A stretch of 64,000 nt of DNA from Myxococcus stipitatus (GTDB taxonomy: Bacteria > Myxococcota > Myxococcia > Myxococcales > Myxococcaceae): positions 3,534,001 through 3,598,000 of the forward strand of contig NZ_CP147913.1 of assembly GCF_037414475.1 (NCBI RefSeq), given 5' to 3'. Shown piece after piece: positions 1 to 7,910 of the stretch. Each line of letters begins with the position of its first letter. Positions within the stretch are counted from its first letter, which is position 1. A model generated the notes under the pieces. It had not been told where the DNA came from. It worked only from the letters and a program-made list of their open reading frames with translations, and did no database searches. The translations under genes were made by a program, and so were the position numbers.

Positions 1-276
1 GGCGGCGCGGGCCAGACGTACGGCCTCGTCCGTGGAGAGCGCGGCGATACCAGGGACGACGGGCGCCTTCACCGCCTCCACACAGGTGCGCATCAGGTCA
101 GCCTTCTCGGCCGAGGTCAGCGTGGCGCCCTCGCCCAGCGAGCCGCAGGGGATGATGCCGGTACAGCCCTGGGACACCAGCCAGCGCACGTGCGAGCGCA
201 CCGCGCCGTGGTCGATGGACAGGTCCGCGTTGAAGGGAGTGGTGATGGCGGGGAGGACACCGGTCCAGATGCTCAT
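1..276 (-). CDS. DapA-family lyase/deaminase, 5' part only (likely hydroxyproline pathway)
   Basis: N-terminal 92 residues of a class I aldolase-like TIM-barrel protein; the rest lies beyond the left edge. The start MSIWTGVLPA and the segment GCTGIIPCGSLGEG are typical of the dihydrodipicolinate synthase family, where the GxxGE loop binds the keto acid. Its ATG overlaps the stop of the upstream oxidoreductase gene by four bases (ATGA), so it is translationally coupled to a hydroxyproline dehydrogenase subunit. In hydroxyproline operons a DapA-family enzyme is delta1-pyrroline-4-hydroxy-2-carboxylate deaminase, making alpha-ketoglutarate semialdehyde. I infer that role rather than lysine biosynthesis, but the catalytic lysine is not in view. 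Confidence 0.8.
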   Translation of the reverse strand, partial: MSIWTGVLPAITTPFNADLSIDHGAVRSHVRWLVSQGCTGIIPCGSLGEGATLTSAEKADLMRTCVEAVKAPVVPGIAALSTDEAVRLARAA

Positions 277-1550
277 GATTCTCTCGTGTGGGTAGAGGAA
301 ACGTCCGGGGGGATTCGAAGACTGCCGATGCGAGCGGGGAGGCAAGGCGGACGCACGTCCTCGCCCGACCACCCGAAGAGGGTCTGCGCCGCCGCGCCAC
401 AGGTGCGGCCCTGACACGCGCCCATGCCCAGGCGCGCATAGAGCCGGGCCTCGCGGAGGTTGGTGCAACCCTCCAGCGCGGACAGGGGCACGTCCTCGCA
501 GCGGCACAGCAGCGTGTCGGGAGTGGCCAGCCGCCGCAGCTCCTCGCGAGGTGTGTCATGCCGGGCGAGGTGCGCGGCGAAGGTGCGGATGCCTTGAAGC
601 GAGCGCTCCAACGCGGACGGAATGGGCCGCTGCGCGGCGACGAGCCCGGCCAGCTCTCCCGTGACGAGCGCCTGGTCCACGCCGCCGATGCCGAGCAACT
701 CGCCCACGGCGTGGACTCCGGGGACACGTGTCTCCAGTTGCTCGTTCACGACGACCGCGCCGTCGGACACCGCGCAGCCGAGGAGACGAGGCAGCTCGAG
801 GTTCGGCACGAGCCCGTAGGCCGCGCCCAGGTAGTCACAACTCAGGTGTTCTTCACGGCCGCGCACGGACAGGCGGACGGACTCGACGCGCCCCTCGCCT
901 TCGGCGGCGAGGACCCACGCCTCGGTCGACGTGGGGACGCCGACCAGTCGAGCCGTGAGGGCAGCGCCCTGGAGCAGCTTCGAGGGATGGCGCCAGAGCT
1001 GAAGGGCGAAGGCCCAGTGACTCGCGGCGGAGGCCTGCTCGGCGATGAAGAGGACCTCGCCTCCATGCGCGTGAATCGTGGCGGCGGCGGCGAGGAGCAA
1101 GGGTCCCGTGCCCGCGAGCACCACGCGCTTGCCCTGGATGGGGAAGCCATCCTTCACGAGCACCTGGAGCCCGCTGACACCCATGACACCAGGAAGAGTC
1201 CACCCGGGGAACGGGAGGAAGCGCTCACGGGCACCGGTCGCGAGGACCGCGCGGCCGTAGCGCACGGCGAAGGAGGACGCGCCTTCTTCGACCAGGAGCA
1301 CACCGGGCTCGGGCGCCGCGATGACTCGAGCCCCCGGACGGAAGCGGGCACCGGACGCGGAGAATCTCTGGAGCCAGCGGCGCGCGAGGCGGTTGGAGCC
1401 CTTGCGTGCTTCACCGCGCCACACCTGTCCTCCGGGCTCGGGCTGAGCGTCCAGCACGAGCACCTTGAGCCCCGCCTCGGCCGCGACGCTCGCGGAGGCC
1501 AGTCCCCCGGGACCCGCGCCGATGACCACCAGGTCGCAGGTCTCACGCAT
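273..1550 (-). CDS. FAD oxidoreductase with BFD-type [2Fe-2S] domain; D-hydroxyproline dehydrogenase alpha-type subunit
   Basis: A 425-residue flavoprotein of the HcnB/opine oxidase/hydroxyproline dehydrogenase type. An N-terminal Rossmann motif IGAGPGGLASA (residues 10-20) binds FAD, a second dinucleotide motif AGTGPLLLAAA lies near 146, and a C-terminal bacterioferritin-associated-ferredoxin-like cluster site is formed by C349, C351, C379 and C384. In this family the FAD/BFD subunit works with a small ferredoxin-like subunit and a DadA-like flavoprotein to oxidise D-hydroxyproline and pass electrons on to the respiratory chain. Both partners lie directly upstream here. The stop overlaps the start of the DapA-family gene. 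The substrate is inferred from the neighbouring epimerase. Confidence 0.85.
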   Translation of the reverse strand: MRETCDLVVIGAGPGGLASASVAAEAGLKVLVLDAQPEPGGQVWRGEARKGSNRLARRWLQRFSASGARFRPGARVIAAPEPGVLLVEEGASSFAVRYGRAVLATGARERFLPFPGWTLPGVMGVSGLQVLVKDGFPIQGKRVVLAGTGPLLLAAAATIHAHGGEVLFIAEQASAASHWAFALQLWRHPSKLLQGAALTARLVGVPTSTEAWVLAAEGEGRVESVRLSVRGREEHLSCDYLGAAYGLVPNLELPRLLGCAVSDGAVVVNEQLETRVPGVHAVGELLGIGGVDQALVTGELAGLVAAQRPIPSALERSLQGIRTFAAHLARHDTPREELRRLATPDTLLCRCEDVPLSALEGCTNLREARLYARLGMGACQGRTCGAAAQTLFGWSGEDVRPPCLPARIGSLRIPPDVSSTHTRES

Positions 1551-1639
1551 GGGTCACCCGCGCTTCCACGACACTCACGTTCCAACGAGCCGCGAAGCGG
1601 GTGGAGCACCTCGCCCCCAGGGCGGCGAAGCCATGAACC

Positions 1640-1912
1640 CTATCCATCGGTCACCACCTCGAGGTCGTCTCGGCAGGGGACAAGGCACGTCAGCGTCTCG
1701 GCGACACCGTCGATGGTGGCGCGGCACTCGAAGCAGACGCCCATGCCACACATCGGTCCGCGAGGACGTCCGCTCAAGTCCGCGCGGCTGATGAACCGGC
1801 CCGTCATCGCGAGCGCGGCGGCCACTGACGTCCCCGAGGGAACGGTGACGGCCTGTCCGTTGATGCGCAGCGTGACGGGCGCCGCGGCCTTCTTCGATGA
1901 GGCGTCACGCAT
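1640..1912 (-). CDS. Small (2Fe-2S) ferredoxin-like dehydrogenase subunit
   Basis: A 90-residue HcnA-like protein consisting of one plant-type ferredoxin fold. The cluster ligands are C55, C60, C63 and C76 (C-x4-C-x2-C-x12-C). Such subunits bridge electrons between the two flavoproteins of three-component amino-acid dehydrogenases, whose genes flank it. I chose the ATG at 1912, giving an 8-base overlap with the upstream gene; a GTG at 1924 would add four residues. A gap of 89 bases without a gene separates it from the next subunit. Confidence 0.83.
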   Translation of the reverse strand: MRDASSKKAAAPVTLRINGQAVTVPSGTSVAAALAMTGRFISRADLSGRPRGPMCGMGVCFECRATIDGVAETLTCLVPCRDDLEVVTDG

Positions 1913-3041
1913 GGGCGACCTCACGGGAAGACGTCGCCAGGAAACGCGAGGGTGAATAGGGACGCGGATCGATGGCGCTCACCCGTCCGAGCATCTGGTC
2001 CGCGACCAGCCGCGCGCTGCCCGTCGCGGTGGTGATGCCGAGCCCCTCATGGCCACACGCCAGCCACAGCCAGGGCTTCTCCGGATGAGTGCCTAGCAAT
2101 GGCAAACCATCTGGCGACGCGGGACGCAGGCCCGTCCACACGCGCAGCGCCTGCAGCCCATCCAAGCCCGGGAGGAATACCGCGGCGCGCTTCAGCATGC
2201 GCTCGAGGATGGCGGCGTCCACCTCTCGACTCCCCTCCCCGGGCTGTCGCGAGGACCCCAGGAGGAGCTGCCCCGTGACCCGAGGCTGCGCATTGAACGC
2301 CACGGACGCCCCTTCGGTGCCATGCGCGCTCTTGAGGTATCCCAGCTCCACGAGCTGGTGATGCACCACCGGAGCACCCCGACCGGTGATGAGCAGGTGT
2401 CCCTTCCGAGGCGTAATCGGGAGCTCCGGGCAAAGCGAAGGACTGGCCACGCCCGCCGCGAGCACCACCTTCCCCGCCGAGAGCACCTCTCCATTCGCGA
2501 GCACCACTCCACCCGGTCGCAGCTCACGCACCGGACATCCGGTCATCAACCGGGCACCACGAGCCTGCGCACGCAGCGCGAAGGTCCGCGCGGCGACGGG
2601 CGGATACAGCACGGCATCATCCGGAACCAGCAAGGCCCCGACGAGCCCCGGGGCCAGCGAGGGCTCCGCCTCATACAGCGCCGAGCTGTCGAGGACCTCG
2701 GCGCGAATCCCGGCGGCGCGATAGTTGGTCACCTTCGCGTGGACGGCGGCCATCTCCTCGTCATCCGCGGCCAGCCAGAGGGTGCCGCACGCGTCGTACT
2801 CGACGGTGCGCGGCAGTCCGTCCCTCAGCTCGCGCCAGAGCGAGACGGACCACGACGTGAGCGCGAGCTCCGCCGCGTTGTCATCCATGGCGACCAGGTG
2901 CCCCATCCCGCACGCGGTGGTCCCCGCGCCGATGGAGCGGGCTTCGACCAGCGCCACGGACAGTCCTCCAGCGCTGAGCGCATCCGCGAGCGCCGCGCCG
3001 ACGATTCCACCGCCCACGATGACGCAGTCGAACGCGCTCAT
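1905..3041 (-). CDS. DadA/ThiO-like FAD oxidoreductase; D-hydroxyproline dehydrogenase beta-type subunit
   Basis: A 378-residue flavin oxidoreductase of the D-amino-acid oxidase (DAO) superfamily. The N-terminal motif [11 protein letters not shown] binds FAD, the region starting [14 protein letters not shown] matches the flavin-proximal loop, and the C-terminal [16 protein letters not shown] and [15 protein letters not shown] segments close the FAD and substrate pocket. It should oxidise cis-4-hydroxy-D-proline, the product of the adjacent epimerase, to the pyrroline. The start at 3041 overlaps the epimerase stop as ATGA; a start four codons upstream is possible but would overlap further. Confidence 0.85.
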   Translation of the reverse strand: MSAFDCVIVGGGIVGAALADALSAGGLSVALVEARSIGAGTTACGMGHLVAMDDNAAELALTSWSVSLWRELRDGLPRTVEYDACGTLWLAADDEEMAAVHAKVTNYRAAGIRAEVLDSSALYEAEPSLAPGLVGALLVPDDAVLYPPVAARTFALRAQARGARLMTGCPVRELRPGGVVLANGEVLSAGKVVLAAGVASPSLCPELPITPRKGHLLITGRGAPVVHHQLVELGYLKSAHGTEGASVAFNAQPRVTGQLLLGSSRQPGEGSREVDAAILERMLKRAAVFLPGLDGLQALRVWTGLRPASPDGLPLLGTHPEKPWLWLACGHEGLGITTATGSARLVADQMLGRVSAIDPRPYSPSRFLATSSREVAHA

Positions 3042-3973
3042 CCGATGCCCCACGCGAACGGGTCCGCCGGGTCCACCAGCAACGTGGCCTCCGCGTTCAC
3101 CGAGGCCGTGCCCGTAATCGTCGGGCGGATGCGCTCACCCTCGCGGACGTAGCGCGCCTCGAAGCGGCTGCCGATGATGCTCTCCTGCACCCAGGTCTCG
3201 CCCTCCGCGAGCACGTTCTCCGCCGCGAGGCACGCCACCTTGGCGCTCGTCCCCGTGCCGCAAGGGGACCGGTCATAGGCCAGCCCGGGACACAGGACGA
3301 AGTTGCGGGCATTCACGCCCGGGTTCGGAGACTTGGAGTACAGCTCCACGTGGTCAATCTCGGCGCCGCCCTCGCCGGTGATGCCCTGGTCCACGAGCGC
3401 CTGCTTGATGGCGGACGTGTACGCGAGCAGCGCCGGGATGTGCTTCGGTTCCAGGGGAATCTGCGTCGCGCGGGAGAGGAAGAACCAGTTGCCGCCCCAG
3501 GCGACATCACCCCGGACCTCGCCATGACCGGGCACGGAGACGGCGACGTCATGCGCGTACCGGTAGCTGGGGACGTTGGCGATGCTGACGCGCCCATCCG
3601 GGTGCAGGGTGGCCCTCACCGGCCCCACGGGTGTGTCGAGTGAATGGACACCCGGGCCGATGCGCCCCAGGTACTCCAGTGTCTTCACCACGCCGATGGT
3701 GCCGTGGCCACACATGCCCAGGTAGCCCACGTTGTTGAAGAAGATGATGCCCGCGACGCTCGCGGGGCTGGAGGGCGGACAGAGAAGCGCGCCCACCATG
3801 ACGTCCGAGCCGCGAGGCTCACAGACGATGGCCTTGCGGAAGTCGTCGAAGCGCTCTCGGAAACGTTCGCGAAGGCTCGCCAGGTCGCCCGCTCCCAGCT
3901 CCGGGCCTCCGTCCGTCACCACTCGCGTGGGCTCTCCACCAGTATGACTGTCGATGACACGAATGCGCCGCAT
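3038..3973 (-). CDS. lhpA: 4-hydroxyproline 2-epimerase (proline racemase family)
   Basis: A 311-residue proline racemase family enzyme that interconverts trans-4-hydroxy-L-proline and cis-4-hydroxy-D-proline by a two-base mechanism. Both catalytic cysteines are present: C88 in the motif MCGHGTIG and C238 in [12 protein letters not shown]. Their presence argues for an epimerase or racemase rather than the related trans-3-hydroxyproline dehydratase, which has Thr at the second position. The [11 protein letters not shown] motif follows the start directly, which is why I place the start at 3973 with GGAGGG just upstream; reading through to a more distal ATG would add about 64 non-homologous residues. 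It is the first gene of the operon. Confidence 0.9.
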   Translation of the reverse strand: MRRIRVIDSHTGGEPTRVVTDGGPELGAGDLASLRERFRERFDDFRKAIVCEPRGSDVMVGALLCPPSSPASVAGIIFFNNVGYLGMCGHGTIGVVKTLEYLGRIGPGVHSLDTPVGPVRATLHPDGRVSIANVPSYRYAHDVAVSVPGHGEVRGDVAWGGNWFFLSRATQIPLEPKHIPALLAYTSAIKQALVDQGITGEGGAEIDHVELYSKSPNPGVNARNFVLCPGLAYDRSPCGTGTSAKVACLAAENVLAEGETWVQESIIGSRFEARYVREGERIRPTITGTASVNAEATLLVDPADPFAWGIG

Positions 3974-4487
3974 GCGGACCACTCCCTCCAACCCGGGCCT
4001 CCCAGTTGCCACCCTAGGATTCTCGAGGCGCGGTTTCTTGAGCGATTCGACCACACTCGCGAGGCAATCGCGCAAATCCCCCCGTGAGCCCCTTCCCCGC
4101 TCAGCGGCCCCCTCAGGGCGCGGCCGACCCGAACCTCGAAGGCCAGTCCAGGCTCGAAGCACCAACGAACGGACACACGCGGTGATGTCCCATCAATCCA
4201 TCGCACTGGTGCCCAGACAGAGCGCCGTTCGTCTCACGCGTGCTGTAGGCCGGAGACATGGCTGGGCAGTATGCGAATCATTGGAGACCCGCTCTCCCAT
4301 CAGCCCACGCACAGCCCCTGGGGCTCAACACAGCGTCCTTCAAGCTCAATGCCTCACACATGAAGGACCCCCTCCTGCAAACCCTGCGCAGGCCGAACCA
4401 CTCCAGCCAGTCGAGGACCAGCCGCCTCGGCAGGCGCGGCTGAACGCGAGCTACGCGTTCTGACCGCGCCGCCATGGCACGGAGGCG
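3974..4487. other. Intergenic region upstream of the hydroxyproline operon
   Basis: About 500 bases with no convincing gene in any frame. The right-hand end contains the hairpin described separately as the terminator of the transducer gene. The left end must carry the promoter of the hydroxyproline operon (minus strand), but I cannot point to a clear -35/-10 pair. Confidence 0.5.
4433..4470 (-). terminator. Two-tier hairpin after the transducer gene
   Basis: Inner stem GAACGCG/CGCGTTC (4442-4448 with 4454-4460, five-base loop) and outer stem GGCGCGG/CCGCGCC (4433-4439 with 4464-4470), separated by a small internal loop. It lies 18 bases past the stop at 4488. There is no clear U tract, so termination is inferred from position and stem strength. 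Confidence 0.55.
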
Positions 4488-6653
4488 TCAGCTCGCCGGG
4501 CGTGAACCCAGCGCCTCCGACTCGAGCGCCTTCCGAGCCGAGCCCGTCATGGTCTCCGCGAGCGTCTGCACCGCGCGGCTCACCTTCCGGGTCTCCTCGA
4601 CGACCCGCAGCGTCTGCTGCATCTGCCCGGACAGGTCCTGGATGGCCACGGCAATCTGGGATGTGCCCGCGTCCTGTTGAACGACGGCCGCCGATATCTG
4701 CCGCACGCTGGTGCTCGTCTCTCCGATGATGCCCGCCAGCTTCTGGAGCTGAGCGCCCGAGATGCGCACCGCGTCCACGCTCACCCGGACTCGATGCTCC
4801 CCCTGCTCGCTCATCTTCGCGGCCTCGCGCATGCTGGCGCTCACCCCCTCGAGCACCTCGCGGATGCGCTGGGTGGCGAGGATGCTCTGGTCCGCCAGGC
4901 TGCGCACCTCGCGCGACACCACCGCGAAGCCACGGCCGTGCTCGCCGCTGCGCGCCGCCTCGATGGCTGCGTTGACCGCCAGGATGTTGGACTGGTCCGC
5001 CAGACCCTTCACCGTGTCGACGATGCCGGCAATCTCCCGCGTGCGAGCATCCAGCGCGAGGATGCGCCGAGCCATCTCCGACACCTCGTCGCGGATGGCC
5101 TCCAGGTTGGACAGCGTCTTGTCGATGGCCGCGCCACCATCGCGCCCCGCCTCCTCCGCGACGACGATGGAGCTGGCGAGCAGCCGCGTCTTGTCCGCCG
5201 TCACCAGCGAACCCTGGCGAATCTCCTGCACCGTCTGCTCCAGCTCCTTCAGCGCCGCGGCCTGACGGCTGATGCCCGCGGTCTGCTCCTCGCTCGACGT
5301 GCGCAGCTGTTGCACCACCGTGGCCAGTTCACCGGCGCCGCTGCCCATGCCTTCGGCCAACTCGCGCACGTCCCTGTGCCGGGCCTCGAGCTGACGCGTG
5401 TGCGACGCCAGCGAGCGCATCATCCACACGGACCGCCGCGCGACCACACCCACCAGGGACAGCGTCAGCGCGAGGAAGCCCCAGTGGACATAGGTCCCCG
5501 TCGCCTCCAGGACACCGAGCAGCGGCAACGTGCTGTGCACGAGGACCAGGGAGAGCGCCGCCAGGCCGACGACGAAGATGCGCGCGTCGACGTTGCCTCG
5601 CCACGCTTCGCGGGCCGCGACGATGACGCAGACGAGCAGACACGGCAGTGAGTACAGCGTGAAGGGCTGGAGCAGCCGGTTCGCCAGGCCCAGGTCCACC
5701 ATCACCAGCGCGCACTGGAGCGCGGCGGGCACGGAGACCACGGCCACGCCCCAGCGGAACCAGCGCAGCCGGTCCTCCACGATGCTGTCCGCGATGAACC
5801 ACCCCAGGCCCGGCAGCAGGCAGTACGCCCCCACCAGCGTGAGCTGACTGCCCAGCAGGTCCTCGCCCCACAGCGAGACGAACAGCCCACTGGAGCCCAG
5901 CAGCAGCACACCCGAGCCGCCCGCGAAGACGGCCAGGCCCACCAACATGCGCGCCTGACGCCGCACCAGCACGGCCCCCACGCAGACCACCGCGATGACG
6001 AGCAGCAGGGCGCCCATCACGAAGGGCGCCAGGCCCTCGCGAGTCATCTCCGAGACCAGCTCATGCCGGGAGCCCACGGTGGCCGCGCGGCTCACCCCGA
6101 TGGTCGGCCCGCTGGCCTGGATGCGCAGCACCACGCGCGAGCCCAGCGCCGAGGATGGCAGCGGCACCAGGTGCCACGCCATGCTGTCCATCGACTCGGA
6201 GCCTCCAGGCAGGAGCCTCCCGCTCGAGAAGATGCGGTGACCTCCCGCGTAGACCTCGAAGGCGTTGGCCACGGTGCCCAGGTAGAGCGCGGGCTCACGC
6301 CAGGTCCCCTCCGCCACGGGGATGCTCAGCCAGAGGAAGGTGTGCGAGCCCCGACCCGGCGGCTCGCGGAGCGCGTCCATGGACGCCCAACCCGCCGCGT
6401 CCGCCTCCCGCGCCCAGGTGGGAACACCGTCGGCGCCCATGGGGGAATCTCCCCAGCGATAGCGCCACCCCTCCTTCAGCTCGACGCTGCCAGCGCCCAT
6501 GCTGGCCCACGCCGAGGGGACCATCGTGAGCGCCCAGAGCAGGAGCATCGAAGCAGCCCCACGCAGGATGCCCACGGGCCGGGAAGCACTTGGGAAGGAA
6601 CTCGAAACACGACACACCGTCGACACTCGGCGCGAGACGCGGAGCAGACTCAT
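4488..6653 (-). CDS. 7TM membrane methyl-accepting-type signal transducer
   Basis: A 721-residue inner-membrane transducer. It has a hydrophobic leader (about 30-50) and an extracytoplasmic beta-rich sensor resembling the 7TMR-DISM extracellular domain (about 55-205). Seven or so closely spaced membrane helices follow (about 212-420), and then a cytoplasmic coiled-coil signalling domain. The hairpin tip is recognisable from ADQSNILAVNAAIEAA and GRGFAVVSREVRSLA, where CheW and CheA dock. The layout resembles chemoreceptors in which a DISM sensor replaces the usual two-helix receptor. No HAMP domain and no CheB/CheR docking pentapeptide are visible. No che genes lie nearby, so the signalling partner must be encoded elsewhere. 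The ligand is unknown; DISM domains often bind carbohydrates. Confidence 0.82.
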   Translation of the reverse strand: MSLLRVSRRVSTVCRVSSSFPSASRPVGILRGAASMLLLWALTMVPSAWASMGAGSVELKEGWRYRWGDSPMGADGVPTWAREADAAGWASMDALREPPGRGSHTFLWLSIPVAEGTWREPALYLGTVANAFEVYAGGHRIFSSGRLLPGGSESMDSMAWHLVPLPSSALGSRVVLRIQASGPTIGVSRAATVGSRHELVSEMTREGLAPFVMGALLLVIAVVCVGAVLVRRQARMLVGLAVFAGGSGVLLLGSSGLFVSLWGEDLLGSQLTLVGAYCLLPGLGWFIADSIVEDRLRWFRWGVAVVSVPAALQCALVMVDLGLANRLLQPFTLYSLPCLLVCVIVAAREAWRGNVDARIFVVGLAALSLVLVHSTLPLLGVLEATGTYVHWGFLALTLSLVGVVARRSVWMMRSLASHTRQLEARHRDVRELAEGMGSGAGELATVVQQLRTSSEEQTAGISRQAAALKELEQTVQEIRQGSLVTADKTRLLASSIVVAEEAGRDGGAAIDKTLSNLEAIRDEVSEMARRILALDARTREIAGIVDTVKGLADQSNILAVNAAIEAARSGEHGRGFAVVSREVRSLADQSILATQRIREVLEGVSASMREAAKMSEQGEHRVRVSVDAVRISGAQLQKLAGIIGETSTSVRQISAAVVQQDAGTSQIAVAIQDLSGQMQQTLRVVEETRKVSRAVQTLAETMTGSARKALESEALGSRPAS

Positions 6654-7045
6654 GGATGAGCCATGCTCGGCTTTTCGACACGCCCATGTAAATGGGTCGT
6701 CTCAGCCCCGCTTGCCCTCACTCGGAGACACGCCGCTTCGCGACACAAGTTGAAACATGAAGCAGCACATCGCCATCCATGGGCGCGAGTGATGTGCTGC
6801 CTTTCCCATGTCGATGTATCAATTTCATGTATCCACCGGGTCGGCCCCACTCGCCGCGCGGCCCGACCCGTGGGAGTGGCCCGCCGCGCAACCGCAAGTG
6901 CGGGTTACCCCCTATTCGTACCGCCATGGGAGATGGTTGCCGCGTGAAGGACATTTTCTGGGGACTCAAGCTTTTCTGACTAAACCGTCGTTAAGGTAGA
7001 GGGCGGCCAGAGCGTCCTTGGGGGGCGGGGGCCGCGGGGGGAGTC
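6654..7045. other. Divergent intergenic region between transducer and ECF sigma genes
   Basis: About 390 bases that must hold the start regions of both flanking genes. The visible structure is a perfect 10-base dyad, listed separately. The stretch around 6930-7000 is relatively AT-rich for this window. No open frame here has good codon character. Confidence 0.5.
6762..6800. repeat. Perfect inverted repeat GCAGCACATC-N19-GATGTGCTGC
   Basis: The two 10-base arms (6762-6771 and 6791-6800) are exact reverse complements with a 19-base spacer. The element sits between two divergent promoters, about 110 bases from the transducer start and 245 from the sigma start. It could be an operator for a dimeric regulator or a hairpin in an upstream leader. 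No T tract follows, so a terminator is less likely. Confidence 0.55.
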
Positions 7046-7603
7046 ATGAGCACGGCGGAGCTGACGATATTGCTGGCGGGGGTCCGTGACGGGGACGCGA
7101 GCGCGAAGGATGCGCTGATGGCGGCGACCTATCAGGAGCTGCGGCTGATGGCCTTCGCGGCCGAGCCCGAAGAAGGGCCCCACGCGTCCCTGCAACCCAC
7201 GGCGTTGGTGCGCAAAGCCTGGATGCGGCTGATTGAGGACGGCGCGGAGCCGGAGGACCGAGGCCCCTTCTTCTGTGCCGCGGCCCGGGCCATCCGTCGC
7301 GTGTTGGTGGACCGCGCGAGGGCGCGAGCGCTGCAGCGGAGCGGCACGCCACACGAACGGGTGAGCCTGCACCCTCCCGACGAAGAGTCCCCGGCGAGCC
7401 TGGAGCTGGACGTGCTGCGTCTGGAGGAGCTGCTCATGGAGCTGGAGTCCTTCCAGCAGAGGTTGGCCCGGTGGGTGGAGCTGCGCTACTTCACGGGTCT
7501 GAGCCTCTCCGACGCGGCGAGCGCGCTGGCGGTATCCCAGGCCACGGCCCTCCGCGACTGGGCCTATGTGCGCACCTGGCTGACGGAGCAGCTCAGCCAC
7601 TAG
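7046..7603 (+). CDS. ECF-like sigma-70 family sigma factor (TIGR02999-like)
   Basis: A 185-residue sigma factor with only regions 2 and 4. The segments LQPTALVRKAWMRL and FFCAAARAIRRVLVDRARA match the ECF group common in Planctomycetes, Acidobacteria and myxobacteria. The C-terminal WVELRYFTGLSLSDAA and SQATALRDWAYVR form the region 4 helix-turn-helix that binds the -35 element. Genes of this group often sit next to Ser/Thr kinases rather than anti-sigma genes; neither is seen here. Its target is unknown. A GGGGGG-rich ribosome site precedes the ATG. Confidence 0.85.
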   Translation: MSTAELTILLAGVRDGDASAKDALMAATYQELRLMAFAAEPEEGPHASLQPTALVRKAWMRLIEDGAEPEDRGPFFCAAARAIRRVLVDRARARALQRSGTPHERVSLHPPDEESPASLELDVLRLEELLMELESFQQRLARWVELRYFTGLSLSDAASALAVSQATALRDWAYVRTWLTEQLSH

Positions 7604-7910
7604 CATTGCCTCCATGGCGTCTCGTCGTGGGGCTCGACGCGCCCTGCCACACGATTGACCACGACGAGGCCGCCTACCTCACCTGCGGCGCCGACAGCGA
7701 CTGCCCTTCAGGGAACGTCTGCGACTGCGACGCGGCGACCTGCTCGCTCGGGCCGCGCTACCCGATCATCGGCAGCCCCGCCTCGAATGTGTGGACCGTC
7801 CGGGACGTTTCTACCCAAGGCTCCGGAACCAGCCTCTCCGCCTCCTGTCTGACTCTTCTGCTATCGCTGGCCTGGATGGGTGGGGCCGAGTTCGGAACCG
7901 GAGGACTTGG
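7604..7910 (+). other. Intergenic stretch with a possible Cys-rich gene remnant
   Basis: From a GTG at 7627 a frame reads through a cysteine-rich stretch (CGADSDCPSGNVCDCDAATC) and continues to a TGA at 7914 that overlaps the toxin ATG. The Cys-rich part looks protein-like, resembling Cys-rich repeats of secreted myxobacterial proteins, but the C-terminal third has a composition unlike a finished domain. There is no signal peptide. I read it as a gene fragment left in front of the toxin gene rather than an intact gene, with low confidence. The last 15 bases hold the GGAGG ribosome site of the toxin gene. Confidence 0.3.

Noticed and set aside
1..276. Lysine biosynthesis dapA
   Set aside because: Coupled to hydroxyproline dehydrogenase subunits, so the deaminase role in that pathway is more likely.
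288..1955. Long plus-strand frame opposite the hydroxyproline dehydrogenase genes
   Set aside because: It is antisense to three genes with clear FAD and iron-sulfur motifs and has no recognisable domain. High GC content creates such open frames throughout the window.
3974..4165. N-terminal extension of the epimerase
   Set aside because: The extra 64 residues are unrelated to the family; the conserved SHTGGEP motif begins right after the ATG at 3973, which has a good ribosome site.
7791..7910. Upstream start for the AHH toxin
   Set aside because: It would bury the lipoprotein signal peptide 40 residues inside the protein; the ATG at 7911 has GGAGG at the right distance.
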